NCBI GenBank assembly: GCA_964392615.1
Contig: CAYMRB010000015.1
Coordinates: 1 to 46,028, forward strand
Direction of reading: 5' to 3'
Origin: CAYMRB01 sp964392615
GTDB lineage: Bacteria; Planctomycetota; UBA8108
Length of the DNA: 46,028 nucleotides
Shown: piece after piece, positions 1 through 8,749 of the stretch
Layout: the number at the start of each line of letters is the position of its first letter
How positions within the stretch are numbered: position 1 is the first letter of the stretch
Program-made: the position numbers and the translations under genes
Notes under the pieces: model-generated
What the model was told of the DNA's origin: nothing
Seen by the model: the letters and a program-made list of their open reading frames with translations, nothing else
The model's database searches: none

Positions 1-2465
1 GGCGCGGCTGCGGTCGGCTTCCGGAGAAGCGGCTCCAGCACGGCGCGGAAGGCCTCGGCCTGACGGAAGAAGCCGAGATCCGTCGGGTGCGAGCTGTCGA
101 CCGTGCCCTCGCCGTCATCGCCGAGGAGCTTCGCGCCCGGCAGGTAGTGCAGGTGCTCGTCGCCCCCGGCTCCGCGCCCAGCGGAACTGCCCGCGCGCAG
201 CTTGTCGTACACGGCTCGCAGCGCGGCGCGGCTCGTCTCGTTGCGCTCGCGCTTCGACGCGAGGAGGAACGCGTCGGTGTAGCTGCGGTCCTCGACGAGC
301 ACGATCGGCGTCGTCGGGTGCTGGCGACGCAGGATCGACACGAGAGGCTCGGTGCGCTCCGTCACCTCTTTCGCGCCGATGTTCGGCAGACAATCGATGA
401 CGAACACCGACGGGTCGAGTTCAGCCATCAGCGTCGCGACCTCTGCCTCCATGCGTCCGTTGCCCGAAAAGCCGAGGTTGATGACGGGCGCGTCCAGCCA
501 GCGTCCGAGGATCGCCGTGTGCACCATGCCCGGCCGCGAGGCGCAACCGCCCTGCGTGATCGACGTGCCGTAAAAAACGACCGGACGGTGATCGGACGCG
601 CGCGGCGGCGCCTTCGAGAGACCGCTGTCCGTCGGCACGCCGATCTCGACCGACTGCACGCCGTTGTAGAGCGGCAGGTACAGCAGGTACTCGTGCGACC
701 CGGCGGGAATGCCGCCCACGAGGCGCGCCTTGTTCGTCTTCGCGCTCGGACGCCCCACCGCGAGCCAACGCCACGTCCCCTCCGACGTCTTCACGTACAG
801 GTCGAGACCGCTGACGCCCGTCGCGGGCATGTGCGGCATCGCGAGACTGTTCGACGTCAACGTCCAGCGCGCCTCGAGCCGGTCGGCGTCCGTTACGAAG
901 CGAACACACAGCCCGGCCGAGTGTCGGCTCAGCGACCACACGGCCTTGCGCACCTTCCCCTCCGCGCGCGCGGGCAGGCGATCATACGGCGCGGCCGTGT
1001 CGGTCCAGCCCTGCCCCTCGATGCCGAGCAGGCGCGCGTCGTACCAGGCCGTCTCGCCCTCGACCGTCGCCGTCGCGCGATCGATCACGGCGCTCGAGGC
1101 GGCCTCGGGTTTCTCGGCGACCGGCTCGGCTCGGAAGCGAACCACGTACGACCGCTGCGGATCGCACTCGCGCGGGTTCGGCACCAACACGAAGTCGTCG
1201 GTGATGACCGGATCGAGGTCGGCTCCATCCAGGATCTCGACGCCGCGGACGCGTCCCGGGAGATACGCGACGATCGGCCGCCAGCCGCGCTGCGAACCGT
1301 TCATGTTAACCGGCGCGAACGACTCGGCGCCGCGCCGAGGCGTGATCGTCAAAGTGTAGACGCCGTCCTTCGCGACGAGCTCCTGGTCGTAGGAGTTCGC
1401 GCCGTCGGCCATGCGCGCCTCCCAGGCAGGGTCGCCGTAGAAAGCTACGACATCGCGGTCGAACTGCAGACCACGGCGATCTTTCTTCGCCGTCTGCAGT
1501 CGGTGAACGAGCGCGTGGTGATTCGCGAAGAATGCCTCGGTCAGCGTGTAGCGCCCCGGCTGCTCGACAAAGTAGTCGAGAAGGCCCCAACCCGCGTAGC
1601 CGAACCACGTCGGCACGGTGTAGCCGACCATCTGCCGGACGCCCACGTCGTTCATCCACGCGAGCGCCATCGCGTCGGGGCCGTTGATGTGTCCCATCAA
1701 GCAGTTGCCGACCGCAAGGTAGACCTTCGGGTTGGGCGAGTCGATCTCGATGCGCCGCTTGCTCGTGTCCTGGCCGAACATCTGCCCTGCCTTCGACACG
1801 AAGAAACCGTTGCGATAACGGAACCCGATCATCCAATTGCGCTCGGTCGCATGGCCGGACGTGACGAACAGGTCGGGTTGCCACTCGCCCAGCGTGTCGG
1901 CGAACGCCTGCGTCGTGTCGTCGGGCCCTTCCTCCTGCTCCGCCGTGCCGCCGGGCTTCTTGCGCACGAGCTTGTTCTTGACGAGCTCGTCGTACCACAA
2001 CCCTTCGACGCACTTCTCGAGCGCGATCTCGGTGCCGGAGGCGACCTTGCGAATGGTCAGCGGATCGTTCTCGCGCGCGATCTTCAGCGCGTTCGCGGCG
2101 TCGTACCCCGTCAGGATGCCCCACAGGGTGTCGGTGTACGGATCGTCGTCGTACTGCCGCGTCAGCTGATGAACCGTCGCGACGTAATCCTTGCCCGACT
2201 CCCCGGGATGCGCGACGAAGCACGTGTACCGAGGGTGGAGCGTCGCGAGCTCGGCGAGCGCGTCGCGAGGCGAGTCGGCCCAGGTCACGGTGTGGGCGTC
2301 GTGCTTCGCGACGAGCGCGTCGACGACCGCCTTCCAGCCCGGAGCGGCGAGCGTGTCCTTCGACACGACGACTGCGTAGTCGTTCGCGCGGGTCGGCCCC
2401 GCTGCGGCAAGGACGAGGAGGACGGCACAAGCGAGAACGACGAGAAACGACGGCAGCTTCTTCAC
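1..2465 (-). CDS. Secreted caspase/gingipain-like (clan CD-like) domain fused to GxDLY-SGNH esterase, partial
   Basis: At least 821 residues; the gene runs off the left edge. I chose the GTG at 2465 because a GGAG lies 8 nt upstream and a signal peptide follows directly (KK then a hydrophobic run to about residue 27). Residues about 30-400 resemble gingipain/caspase-like cysteine peptidases: a hydrophobic strand then SGHA (His205), a second strand then VGNC (Cys255), and a later FYGDPAW motif as seen after C25 domains. A beta-sandwich-like linker follows. The C-terminal part is an SGNH hydrolase: SGLDLY matches the GxDLY signature of its N-terminal accessory domain, GTSIT gives Ser635, NLGFSGNG is block II and DSSHP gives Asp790/His793. 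It should act outside the cytoplasm, cleaving an ester such as an acetyl group and possibly a peptide. The esterase call is firm; peptidase activity is inferred from motif layout only. The gene is divergent from the one at 2591. Confidence 0.85.
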   Translation of the reverse strand, partial: MKKLPSFLVVLACAVLLVLAAAGPTRANDYAVVVSKDTLAAPGWKAVVDALVAKHDAHTVTWADSPRDALAELATLHPRYTCFVAHPGESGKDYVATVHQLTRQYDDDPYTDTLWGILTGYDAANALKIARENDPLTIRKVASGTEIALEKCVEGLWYDELVKNKLVRKKPGGTAEQEEGPDDTTQAFADTLGEWQPDLFVTSGHATERNWMIGFRYRNGFFVSKAGQMFGQDTSKRRIEIDSPNPKVYLAVGNCLMGHINGPDAMALAWMNDVGVRQMVGYTVPTWFGYAGWGLLDYFVEQPGRYTLTEAFFANHHALVHRLQTAKKDRRGLQFDRDVVAFYGDPAWEARMADGANSYDQELVAKDGVYTLTITPRRGAESFAPVNMNGSQRGWRPIVAYLPGRVRGVEILDGADLDPVITDDFVLVPNPRECDPQRSYVVRFRAEPVAEKPEAASSAVIDRATATVEGETAWYDARLLGIEGQGWTDTAAPYDRLPARAEGKVRKAVWSLSRHSAGLCVRFVTDADRLEARWTLTSNSLAMPHMPATGVSGLDLYVKTSEGTWRWLAVGRPSAKTNKARLVGGIPAGSHEYLLYLPLYNGVQSVEIGVPTDSGLSKAPPRASDHRPVVFYGTSITQGGCASRPGMVHTAILGRWLDAPVINLGFSGNGRMEAEVATLMAELDPSVFVIDCLPNIGAKEVTERTEPLVSILRRQHPTTPIVLVEDRSYTDAFLLASKRERNETSRAALRAVYDKLRAGSSAGRGAGGDEHLHYLPGAKLLGDDGEGTVDSSHPTDLGFFRQAEAFRAVLEPLLRKPTAAA

Positions 2466-2590
2466 GGCATCGGCTCCAATCCACGTCGAAGGGCGGTATG
2501 ACTCGGGATTGTACCCTCGGCAACGATCGGGTTGAATGACCTCGAGCTTCTGAGGTGCGGTTCGGCTCGAGAAACGGGAGACGAACATCG

Positions 2591-3394
2591 ATGCGACCTT
2601 CCCCCGCGGACTCGGCCCCTGAGGGGCCCAGCACGACGGCTCTCGACGAGGACGAGCTTCTCCTATTGCTGTGGCGTCTCGAGTTTTCCTGCAACGTCCG
2701 TGACTATGGACGTATCCGCACGCTCGGCGACCTGAAGGCCGTGCTGCGTCGCGCGCTTCCGGAAGGGAAGCCGATGCCGTGCCTGTCGCAGCGCGCGTTC
2801 TACGGCATCCGCGCGGGCCTGATCCGCGAACGCGGCATAGCCCGCAATGACGTGCGGCCCGACACGCCGTGGCGTCGTGTCGTCCAGCGCTGGGGACTTG
2901 CGGATACCTGGAAACGGATCGGGCGGGTCGCCGGTTTCCGGATGCCACGACTCGAGTACGCCGTATGGGCCAAGGCTCTTCTCATCAGCGGGATCGCCTG
3001 CGCTTCGGCGGCCATATTCGTCAGCGCCCTCAGACATTCGGGGACCATGCTGTGGCGGGACGCTGTGACACTCGGCTGGCTGTCGATCGTTCCGGCCGTC
3101 GCGGCGCTCGCCCTGTGGGCGTTCACGTGGCCCGCTCACTGGTACCTCCCTCGTGCCGTCACCGTCGGCGACGCTGCGAGTGCGGTGACTCGCTTTCCAG
3201 ACCTCCTTCGGCGGCAGGGCGAGGGCTGGTCGGACGCGCTGATCTCGCGTCACGTCGACGGCATCGTCGAGGAGATCTTCGAGCCGTCTTTCGACGATGA
3301 TCTGGTCGTGTGGGATCGAGACCGACGGCTGTCGGTTCCTGGCCTCGAATGCGAGCTCTTCGGCCGTGCCGTCTGCCCGGCCTCGTCGCTCTGA
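2591..3394 (+). CDS. Uncharacterised two-helix membrane protein
   Basis: 267 residues. The ATG at 2591 is preferred over the one at 2555 because GGGAG sits 10 nt upstream of it. The N-terminal 100 residues are soluble, with a TLGDL motif and a CLSQRAFYGIR segment. Two hydrophobic helices follow (about residues 125-150 and 158-180), the second ending in WPAHWYLPRAVTVGDA. The last 75 residues are soluble and acidic. The repeated T(L/V)GD motif on both sides of the membrane hairpin suggests two related soluble modules. I recall similar two-module membrane proteins from planctomycetes, but none with a known function, so none is assigned. It lies 51 bp upstream of the alpha/beta-hydrolase gene on the same strand and may be cotranscribed with it. 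Confidence 0.7.
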   Translation: MRPSPADSAPEGPSTTALDEDELLLLLWRLEFSCNVRDYGRIRTLGDLKAVLRRALPEGKPMPCLSQRAFYGIRAGLIRERGIARNDVRPDTPWRRVVQRWGLADTWKRIGRVAGFRMPRLEYAVWAKALLISGIACASAAIFVSALRHSGTMLWRDAVTLGWLSIVPAVAALALWAFTWPAHWYLPRAVTVGDAASAVTRFPDLLRRQGEGWSDALISRHVDGIVEEIFEPSFDDDLVVWDRDRRLSVPGLECELFGRAVCPASSL

Positions 3395-3445
3395 TCCACG
3401 CCTGCGCCACGACTCCTCGGAAACCGATCTCTCGGAGCCTGCACC

Positions 3446-4867
3446 ATGACGCGCGTCGTCACACTCGTCCTGTCCGCCCTCACGCTCTGCTTGACGCCGC
3501 TCAGCGCCGCGTTCGGCGTCGAGACGAAACGCGACGTCGTGTACGCGACGCGAGGAGATCGGGAGCTGAAGCTCGACATCGCGATTCCGGACGGCGAGAT
3601 GCTGCCGCTGGTCGTCTGCATCCACGGCGGCGGTTGGAGGGGAGGCAATCGGTCGCTTCTGCGCGGACACATGGCCACGCTCGTCGATCTGGGCTACGCC
3701 GCGGCGACGATCGACTACCGATTGACGCAGGTCGCGACGTGGCCGGCGCAGAACGACGACGTCCGCGACGCGTTGCGCTGGCTCGTCGATCACGCGAAGG
3801 AGCTGCGCATCGATCCGGAACGCATCGGCGTCATGGGCCATTCGGCCGGCGGGCACCTGTCGCTGATGCTCGGAACGCGACCGACGGAGCGCAAGGAGTC
3901 GCTGCGCGTGCGCTGCGTCGTGAACTTCTTCGGGCCGACGGAGCTGCGGGACATCCCCGCAATCGAACACGCGCGCTCGACGGTCGAGGCGCTCGTCGGC
4001 GGCAGGCTCGAGGAGAAGGGCGACGCGTTGAGTGACGCTTCGCCGCTCGTCCACGTAGACCGCACCGACGCGCCCGTGTTGACGTTTCACGGTACGAAGG
4101 ATCCGCTCGTGCCGGTGAAACAGGCGCACCTCCTCCACGCCGCGCTGAAGAGGGCGCAGGTGCCGAACCGGTTCGTCCCGATGGATGGCGTGGGCCACGG
4201 CGTCGGTGGCGATGTCGACGCGAATCGCGAGCTCATGCGGAAGTTCCTCTCGGTCCACCTCAAGGGCACCGAGCTGCCGCTCGTCGCGAGTGAGGATTTC
4301 GACAAGGGCGCCGAGCGATGGCAGCCGACCGACGCGTCGGCATGGAGGGCGATATCGAAGGAAGGCCGCACGTGGTACGCGCTAACAAAGAAGCGCAGCG
4401 ACTACACGCCGAAGGTCCGTTCGCCGCTCAACATCTCGCTCTTGCGAGATGTCGAGGTCGGCGACTTCGTCCTCGATGTCGACCTGCGTTCGACGGAGAA
4501 ACCGTACGGGCACCAGAGCCTCTGCCTGTTCTTCGGCCACCAGGACCCGACGCACTTCTATTACGTGCACCTGGGCCGCAAGGCGGACGCGCACGCGAAC
4601 TCGATCTTTCTCGTCAACGACAAGCCGCGCGTCAGCATCGCGAAGGAGCGCACGGATGGCACCGACTGGAGCCGCGGCTGGCATCGCGTCCGCATCCGCC
4701 GCGAGGTCCAGAGCGGCCGCATCGAGGTGTGGTTCGACGACATGAGCAAGCCGATCATGAGCACCGTGGACAAGACGTTCACCACGGGGCGCGTCGGCAT
4801 CGGCAGCTTCGACGACACGGGCGACTTCGATGCCGTGCGTTTGTGGGGACGAAAGGTCGGCAAGTAG
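3446..4867 (+). CDS. Secreted alpha/beta-hydrolase (esterase) with C-terminal jelly-roll domain
   Basis: 473 residues with a signal peptide (cleavage near residue 25, after SAAFG). CGGAG lies 8 nt before the ATG. Residues about 30-270 form a BD-FAE/acetyl-xylan-esterase-like alpha/beta-hydrolase: HGGGW supplies the oxyanion hole, GHSAGG carries nucleophile Ser133, and Asp219 (TKDP) and His251 (VGHG) complete the triad. Residues about 275-473 form a concanavalin-like beta domain of the type seen in DUF1080/3-keto-disaccharide hydrolase and LamG proteins (WHRVRI, GRVGIGSFDDTGDFD). It probably removes acyl groups from polysaccharide outside the cytoplasm, with the beta domain binding glycan; the substrate is unknown. 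It converges on the GH92 gene, with only 5 bp between the stop codons, and ends in TAG. Confidence 0.9.
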   Translation: MTRVVTLVLSALTLCLTPLSAAFGVETKRDVVYATRGDRELKLDIAIPDGEMLPLVVCIHGGGWRGGNRSLLRGHMATLVDLGYAAATIDYRLTQVATWPAQNDDVRDALRWLVDHAKELRIDPERIGVMGHSAGGHLSLMLGTRPTERKESLRVRCVVNFFGPTELRDIPAIEHARSTVEALVGGRLEEKGDALSDASPLVHVDRTDAPVLTFHGTKDPLVPVKQAHLLHAALKRAQVPNRFVPMDGVGHGVGGDVDANRELMRKFLSVHLKGTELPLVASEDFDKGAERWQPTDASAWRAISKEGRTWYALTKKRSDYTPKVRSPLNISLLRDVEVGDFVLDVDLRSTEKPYGHQSLCLFFGHQDPTHFYYVHLGRKADAHANSIFLVNDKPRVSIAKERTDGTDWSRGWHRVRIRREVQSGRIEVWFDDMSKPIMSTVDKTFTTGRVGIGSFDDTGDFDAVRLWGRKVGK

Positions 4868-4872
4868 CGCGT

Positions 4873-7203
4873 TCATCGGCTCATCGAAGGCGGAGCGTGT
4901 TCCGGCCGGCTCCCCCACGCTCGATTCGGTGACGGGCCCATCTCCAGCTCCAGGGTTCCGCCGTCCACTAGCTCCCGGTGGAAGAACCACGGCTTCTTCA
5001 GCGCTTTTCCGTCGAGCTTGGCTGACTGGATGTAGCGGTGCTCCGGCGCGTTGCTGCGCGCGACGATCGTGAACGTCTCGCCGGAGTAGTATCGAGGATC
5101 CAGACGGATCGTCACGCGATCGAAGATCGGTCCGGTGATCTCGTAGACCGGCTCCGTGGCCGCGCCCCCGCGCACCTGGAACAGCCCCATGGCCATCATC
5201 ACGCCCAGGCCACCTGCCTGGCCCTGGTCCTCGTCACCCCGATAGCCGGTTTGCGGCGTGATGCCGCCGAACGTGCGCTCCTTGACCTCGCGAACCCACT
5301 TCTGGGAGAGCCAAGGCGCGCCCGAGTAGTTGAACAAGTGCGCCATCTGGATCGAGGGCTGGTTGCCGTAGTTCACGTAGCCGGTCCGGAACGCGTGCTC
5401 TCGGGATCGCTCGAACGCCTCGTCGAGCTTGCGGTTGAAGGCGTCGCGTCCGCCCATCAGCTCGACCAGACCGTGGATGTCGTGAGGCACGAACCAGGTG
5501 TACTGCCATGCCGTCCCCTCGCACCAGGCGCGCACCTTGCCCTGCTTCTCCTCGAGCGGATCGAAGGGCGTCGTCCAGCTTCCGTCCACGTTCTTCGCGC
5601 GCATGAATCCCGACGTCGGATCGAACAGATTCCGGTAGTTGGCGGCGCGCTTCATGAAGATCTCGTGGTCCGAAGTCTTCCCCAGTACCTTCGCCATCTG
5701 CGCCAGACACCAATCGTCGTACGCGTATTCCAACGTGCCCGCGGCTGGCTCCGTGATCCACCCGCGCGGACGGTTGTCTGCCGGGATATACCCGTAGCGG
5801 ATGTAGTCCTCGATCCCTCCACCGACGGCGCTCTTGTGCTCGTAGTGCCCGTGCCCCATGGCTCCCCCGGGGAATGCGTTCTTGCGCATGCCGGCGTAGG
5901 CGAGCTCGGCATCGAAGTCGCGGATCCCCTTCATGTAGGCGCCGACGATGAACGGCGTCGAGTGGGACGCGATCATCACCCAAGTGTAGTTGCCGCCGGA
6001 GGGACCGCGAGGGATCAGTCCCCCGTACCGGTACATGTCGAGCATCGAGTGGACGAAGCCACTGACGACCTCCGGGTAGGCCAGTCCCCACACCTGATTG
6101 ATGTTCCAGAACGTATTCCAGAACGCGTCGGAGTTGTAGTGGGCATAGCGCGGCCGTCCATCCTTGTCCGTGGGAATCTGCCGCGTCACCGGTTCCGGCC
6201 CCGTGCGGTCGCAGTACTTGCCGTCCACGTCGCTGACCATCCGACGGCCGAGCAAGACATGCCAGAGATCGGTGTAGAACTTGACGCGCTGCGCTTCCGT
6301 GCCACCTGCGATCTCGATGCGACGCAGCCAGTCGTTCCAGATCCGCCGCGATTCGCTCCGGACGCGGTCGAAGTCCCAGTGCGGCAACTCCGTCCTCAGG
6401 TTCAGGCGGGCCTGCTCGACGCTGACGTAGGACAGGGCCACCTTGAGTCGGATAACCTGCCGATCGCTCGTGACGAATCGCGCCAGCGCCTTGCAGTCCT
6501 TGCCCGACGCGGCATCGACCTCGCCCAAGTCCTTCCCGTCCGTCCAGGCGGAGAGCGACGCGAACTCCGTGTCGAACTCCGCTGCGAAGTAGATGGTGCA
6601 AGGTTTGGGACGGCGTCCCGTGGGTGCGTCGGTCATGAAGCCTTCCACTCGCCGGCGATCGATGACGCGGAGGCTTCCTGCCGAGACCGGAGACGGCCCC
6701 GAACCTGAACCCAGGTTGAAGATGACACCCGCCTGGTCGGACTTCGGAAACATGAGCCGGTGCATGCCGACCCGATCGGTCGAAGTCAGCTCCACCTGGA
6801 TGCCGAAATCGTCCAGGGTCAACGCGTGATAGCCGGCTCGCACGGCCTCCGACTCGTGCGAGAACCGCGAGCGACAGAAATCGGATCCTGGGCCCAGGTT
6901 CACCGGGCCCGTCACCGGCATGACGGATGGACCCGAGAGCTGCCAGGCATGCAGGTGGTTGAATCCGCAGATCGAATCCCTGTCGTAGCAGTATCCCGAG
7001 TTCCACCACTTGGCAGTATTCGTGTCGGGACTGAGGTTGACCATCCCGAACGGACGACAGGCGGACGCGAAGAAGAACCACCGCGAGTTGGCCGAATCGA
7101 TCAGCGGGTCGACGTAGTCGACGGGCTCGCGCTCGTCGCCACGAACACCACATGAGACCGCCAAGAGCGCGACCCACACGAAACGGCGGAGGAGAATCTC
7201 CAT
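4873..7203 (-). CDS. Secreted GH92 family alpha-mannosidase
   Basis: 776 residues. The ATG at 7203 follows AGGAG by 6 nt and opens a clear signal peptide (MEILLRRFVWVALLAVSCG); longer upstream readings have no such support. The whole protein matches family GH92, calcium-dependent exo-alpha-mannosidases mostly acting on alpha-1,2-linked mannose. Visible landmarks are the N-terminal VDYVDPLIDS and ACRPFGMVNLSPD segments, ICGFNHLHAW, WNTFW, HYEHKSAV, and GDEDQGQ, where Asp659 sits at the position of the catalytic base. Length is normal for the family. It likely trims mannose from extracellular glycans. It diverges from the sialate O-acetylesterase gene across 149 bp, consistent with a shared control region for two glycan-trimming enzymes. 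Confidence 0.92.
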   Translation of the reverse strand: MEILLRRFVWVALLAVSCGVRGDEREPVDYVDPLIDSANSRWFFFASACRPFGMVNLSPDTNTAKWWNSGYCYDRDSICGFNHLHAWQLSGPSVMPVTGPVNLGPGSDFCRSRFSHESEAVRAGYHALTLDDFGIQVELTSTDRVGMHRLMFPKSDQAGVIFNLGSGSGPSPVSAGSLRVIDRRRVEGFMTDAPTGRRPKPCTIYFAAEFDTEFASLSAWTDGKDLGEVDAASGKDCKALARFVTSDRQVIRLKVALSYVSVEQARLNLRTELPHWDFDRVRSESRRIWNDWLRRIEIAGGTEAQRVKFYTDLWHVLLGRRMVSDVDGKYCDRTGPEPVTRQIPTDKDGRPRYAHYNSDAFWNTFWNINQVWGLAYPEVVSGFVHSMLDMYRYGGLIPRGPSGGNYTWVMIASHSTPFIVGAYMKGIRDFDAELAYAGMRKNAFPGGAMGHGHYEHKSAVGGGIEDYIRYGYIPADNRPRGWITEPAAGTLEYAYDDWCLAQMAKVLGKTSDHEIFMKRAANYRNLFDPTSGFMRAKNVDGSWTTPFDPLEEKQGKVRAWCEGTAWQYTWFVPHDIHGLVELMGGRDAFNRKLDEAFERSREHAFRTGYVNYGNQPSIQMAHLFNYSGAPWLSQKWVREVKERTFGGITPQTGYRGDEDQGQAGGLGVMMAMGLFQVRGGAATEPVYEITGPIFDRVTIRLDPRYYSGETFTIVARSNAPEHRYIQSAKLDGKALKKPWFFHRELVDGGTLELEMGPSPNRAWGSRPEHAPPSMSR

Positions 7204-7352
7204 CCTGCTCTCCTTGCAATCTACTCCCTGCTGTGTTGGGCAGCGACCCGAACGGATCTCGCTCATCGCCCGACGGCGGTCGACTCCCGCCTTCCAGTCT
7301 GTCACGATAGGACGCGCAGGGAACAGGAAACACGTCAAGCGGGAGACATACG

Positions 7353-8717
7353 ATGACGAGGAACGCGCGGTCCGGAGTCCTGGCGGTACTGGTTGCGGGG
7401 CTCTGCGCGCTCGGCACGAGGACGGCCCTTGCAGACGTCCGCCTGCCAGCCGCGATCGGCAGCCACATGGTGGTGCAACGGGACGAGCCGATCACCATCT
7501 GGGGCTGGGCCGAGCCGGGCGAAGACGTCACGGTCGAGCTCGCGGGCAAGACGCAGAAGGCGCAGGCGGAGACGAACGGCGAGTGGAGCGTCCGCTTCCG
7601 GGCGTTGAAGGCGGGCGGCGAACCGCTCGCGCTCGTCGTTCGCGGCAAGAACGAGATCCGCCTGGAGGACATCCTCGTCGGCGACGTCTGGATCGGCTCC
7701 GGCCAGTCGAACATGGAGTGGCACCTGAGAGGCACGCACGGCGGGAACGAGGCGATCCAGGCCTCCGAGGACTCGTCCCTGCGATTGTTCCACGTGCCGA
7801 AGGTCCGGTCGAAGAAGCCCGAAGGCGACGTGAAGGCCGCGTGGAAGGTCTGCTCACCGAAGACGGCCCCCACGTTCTCGGCGGTCCTCTACCACTTCGG
7901 CAAGCAGCTGCGCGAGGAGCTCGACGTTCCGATCGGACTGATCAACAGCTCCTGGGGCGGCTCGCCCATCGAGCCCTGGATCGTCAGCGACAAGGCGTCG
8001 GGCGGCATGTACAACGCGATGATCGCACCGCTTCACCGCGCGGGGATCCGCGGCGCCATCTGGTACCAAGGCGAGACGAACGTCCTGCAGAACAACGGCT
8101 TCGCCTACTTCGACAAGAAGAAGGCGCTCATCGGCGGCTGGCGCAAGGCCTGGGGCAAGGAGCTCCCCTTCTACTTCGTGCAAATCGCGCCGTGGGCCGG
8201 GCGCTACGGCGCCGGTCAGCTGCCCGCCCTGTGGGAAGCGCAGTGCGCGACGTTGCGACTCCCGAAGACCGGCATGGCGGTGACGACCGACCTCGTCGAC
8301 AACATCGGCGACATCCACCCGCGCAACAAGCTCGACGTCGGCAAGCGCCTGGCGTTCTGGGCGCTCGCGAAGGAGTACGGCAAGAAGGACCTCGTGTACT
8401 CCGGTCCGCTGTACAAAGGGATGAAGGTCGAGGGCGACCGGATCCGCATCTCGTTCGCTCACGTCGGCGGCGGCCTCACGTCGCGAGACGACAAGCCGCT
8501 CAGCGAGTTTCAGATCGCGGGCGAGAACGGCGAGCTCGTGCCGGCGGAGGCCGAGATCGACGGTGCGACGGTAGTCGTCCACGCGAAGGGCGTCCCCTCG
8601 CCCACCGCCGTGCAGTTCGGTTGGCACAAGGTCGCGAACCCGAACCTGATGAACAAGGAAGGGCTACCGGCCTCCCCGTTCCGCACGTCCGAGTGGCGCG
8701 GCGGCACCGGGGAGTGA
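7353..8717 (+). CDS. Secreted sialate O-acetylesterase family protein (SASA domain)
   Basis: 454 residues with a signal peptide (cleavage near residue 27, TALA/DV). GGGAG lies 7 nt before the ATG. The N-terminal beta domain (LPAAIGSHMVVQRDEPITIWGWAEPGE, split here by eye) is typical of bacterial 9-O-acetylesterases. The SGNH/SASA catalytic core carries GSGQSNM with nucleophile Ser119, a WYQGETN segment and DIHPRNK with Asp320 and His322. Members remove O-acetyl groups from sialic acids or from plant and microbial polysaccharides; which substrate applies here cannot be told. At 454 residues it is slightly shorter than many homologues, the C-terminal beta sandwich being compact. The neighbour GH92 suggests a glycan-processing role. 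Confidence 0.9.
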   Translation: MTRNARSGVLAVLVAGLCALGTRTALADVRLPAAIGSHMVVQRDEPITIWGWAEPGEDVTVELAGKTQKAQAETNGEWSVRFRALKAGGEPLALVVRGKNEIRLEDILVGDVWIGSGQSNMEWHLRGTHGGNEAIQASEDSSLRLFHVPKVRSKKPEGDVKAAWKVCSPKTAPTFSAVLYHFGKQLREELDVPIGLINSSWGGSPIEPWIVSDKASGGMYNAMIAPLHRAGIRGAIWYQGETNVLQNNGFAYFDKKKALIGGWRKAWGKELPFYFVQIAPWAGRYGAGQLPALWEAQCATLRLPKTGMAVTTDLVDNIGDIHPRNKLDVGKRLAFWALAKEYGKKDLVYSGPLYKGMKVEGDRIRISFAHVGGGLTSRDDKPLSEFQIAGENGELVPAEAEIDGATVVVHAKGVPSPTAVQFGWHKVANPNLMNKEGLPASPFRTSEWRGGTGE

Positions 8718-8749
8718 CACGCCGCTGGTAGCAGCAACCACGCGACGTC

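Noticed and set aside
87..2501. 804-codon open frame on the plus strand
   Set aside because: It is the antisense shadow of the GTG-started esterase fusion. Its translation is Arg/His/Val-rich with no domain, while the minus strand shows a signal peptide and catalytic motifs.
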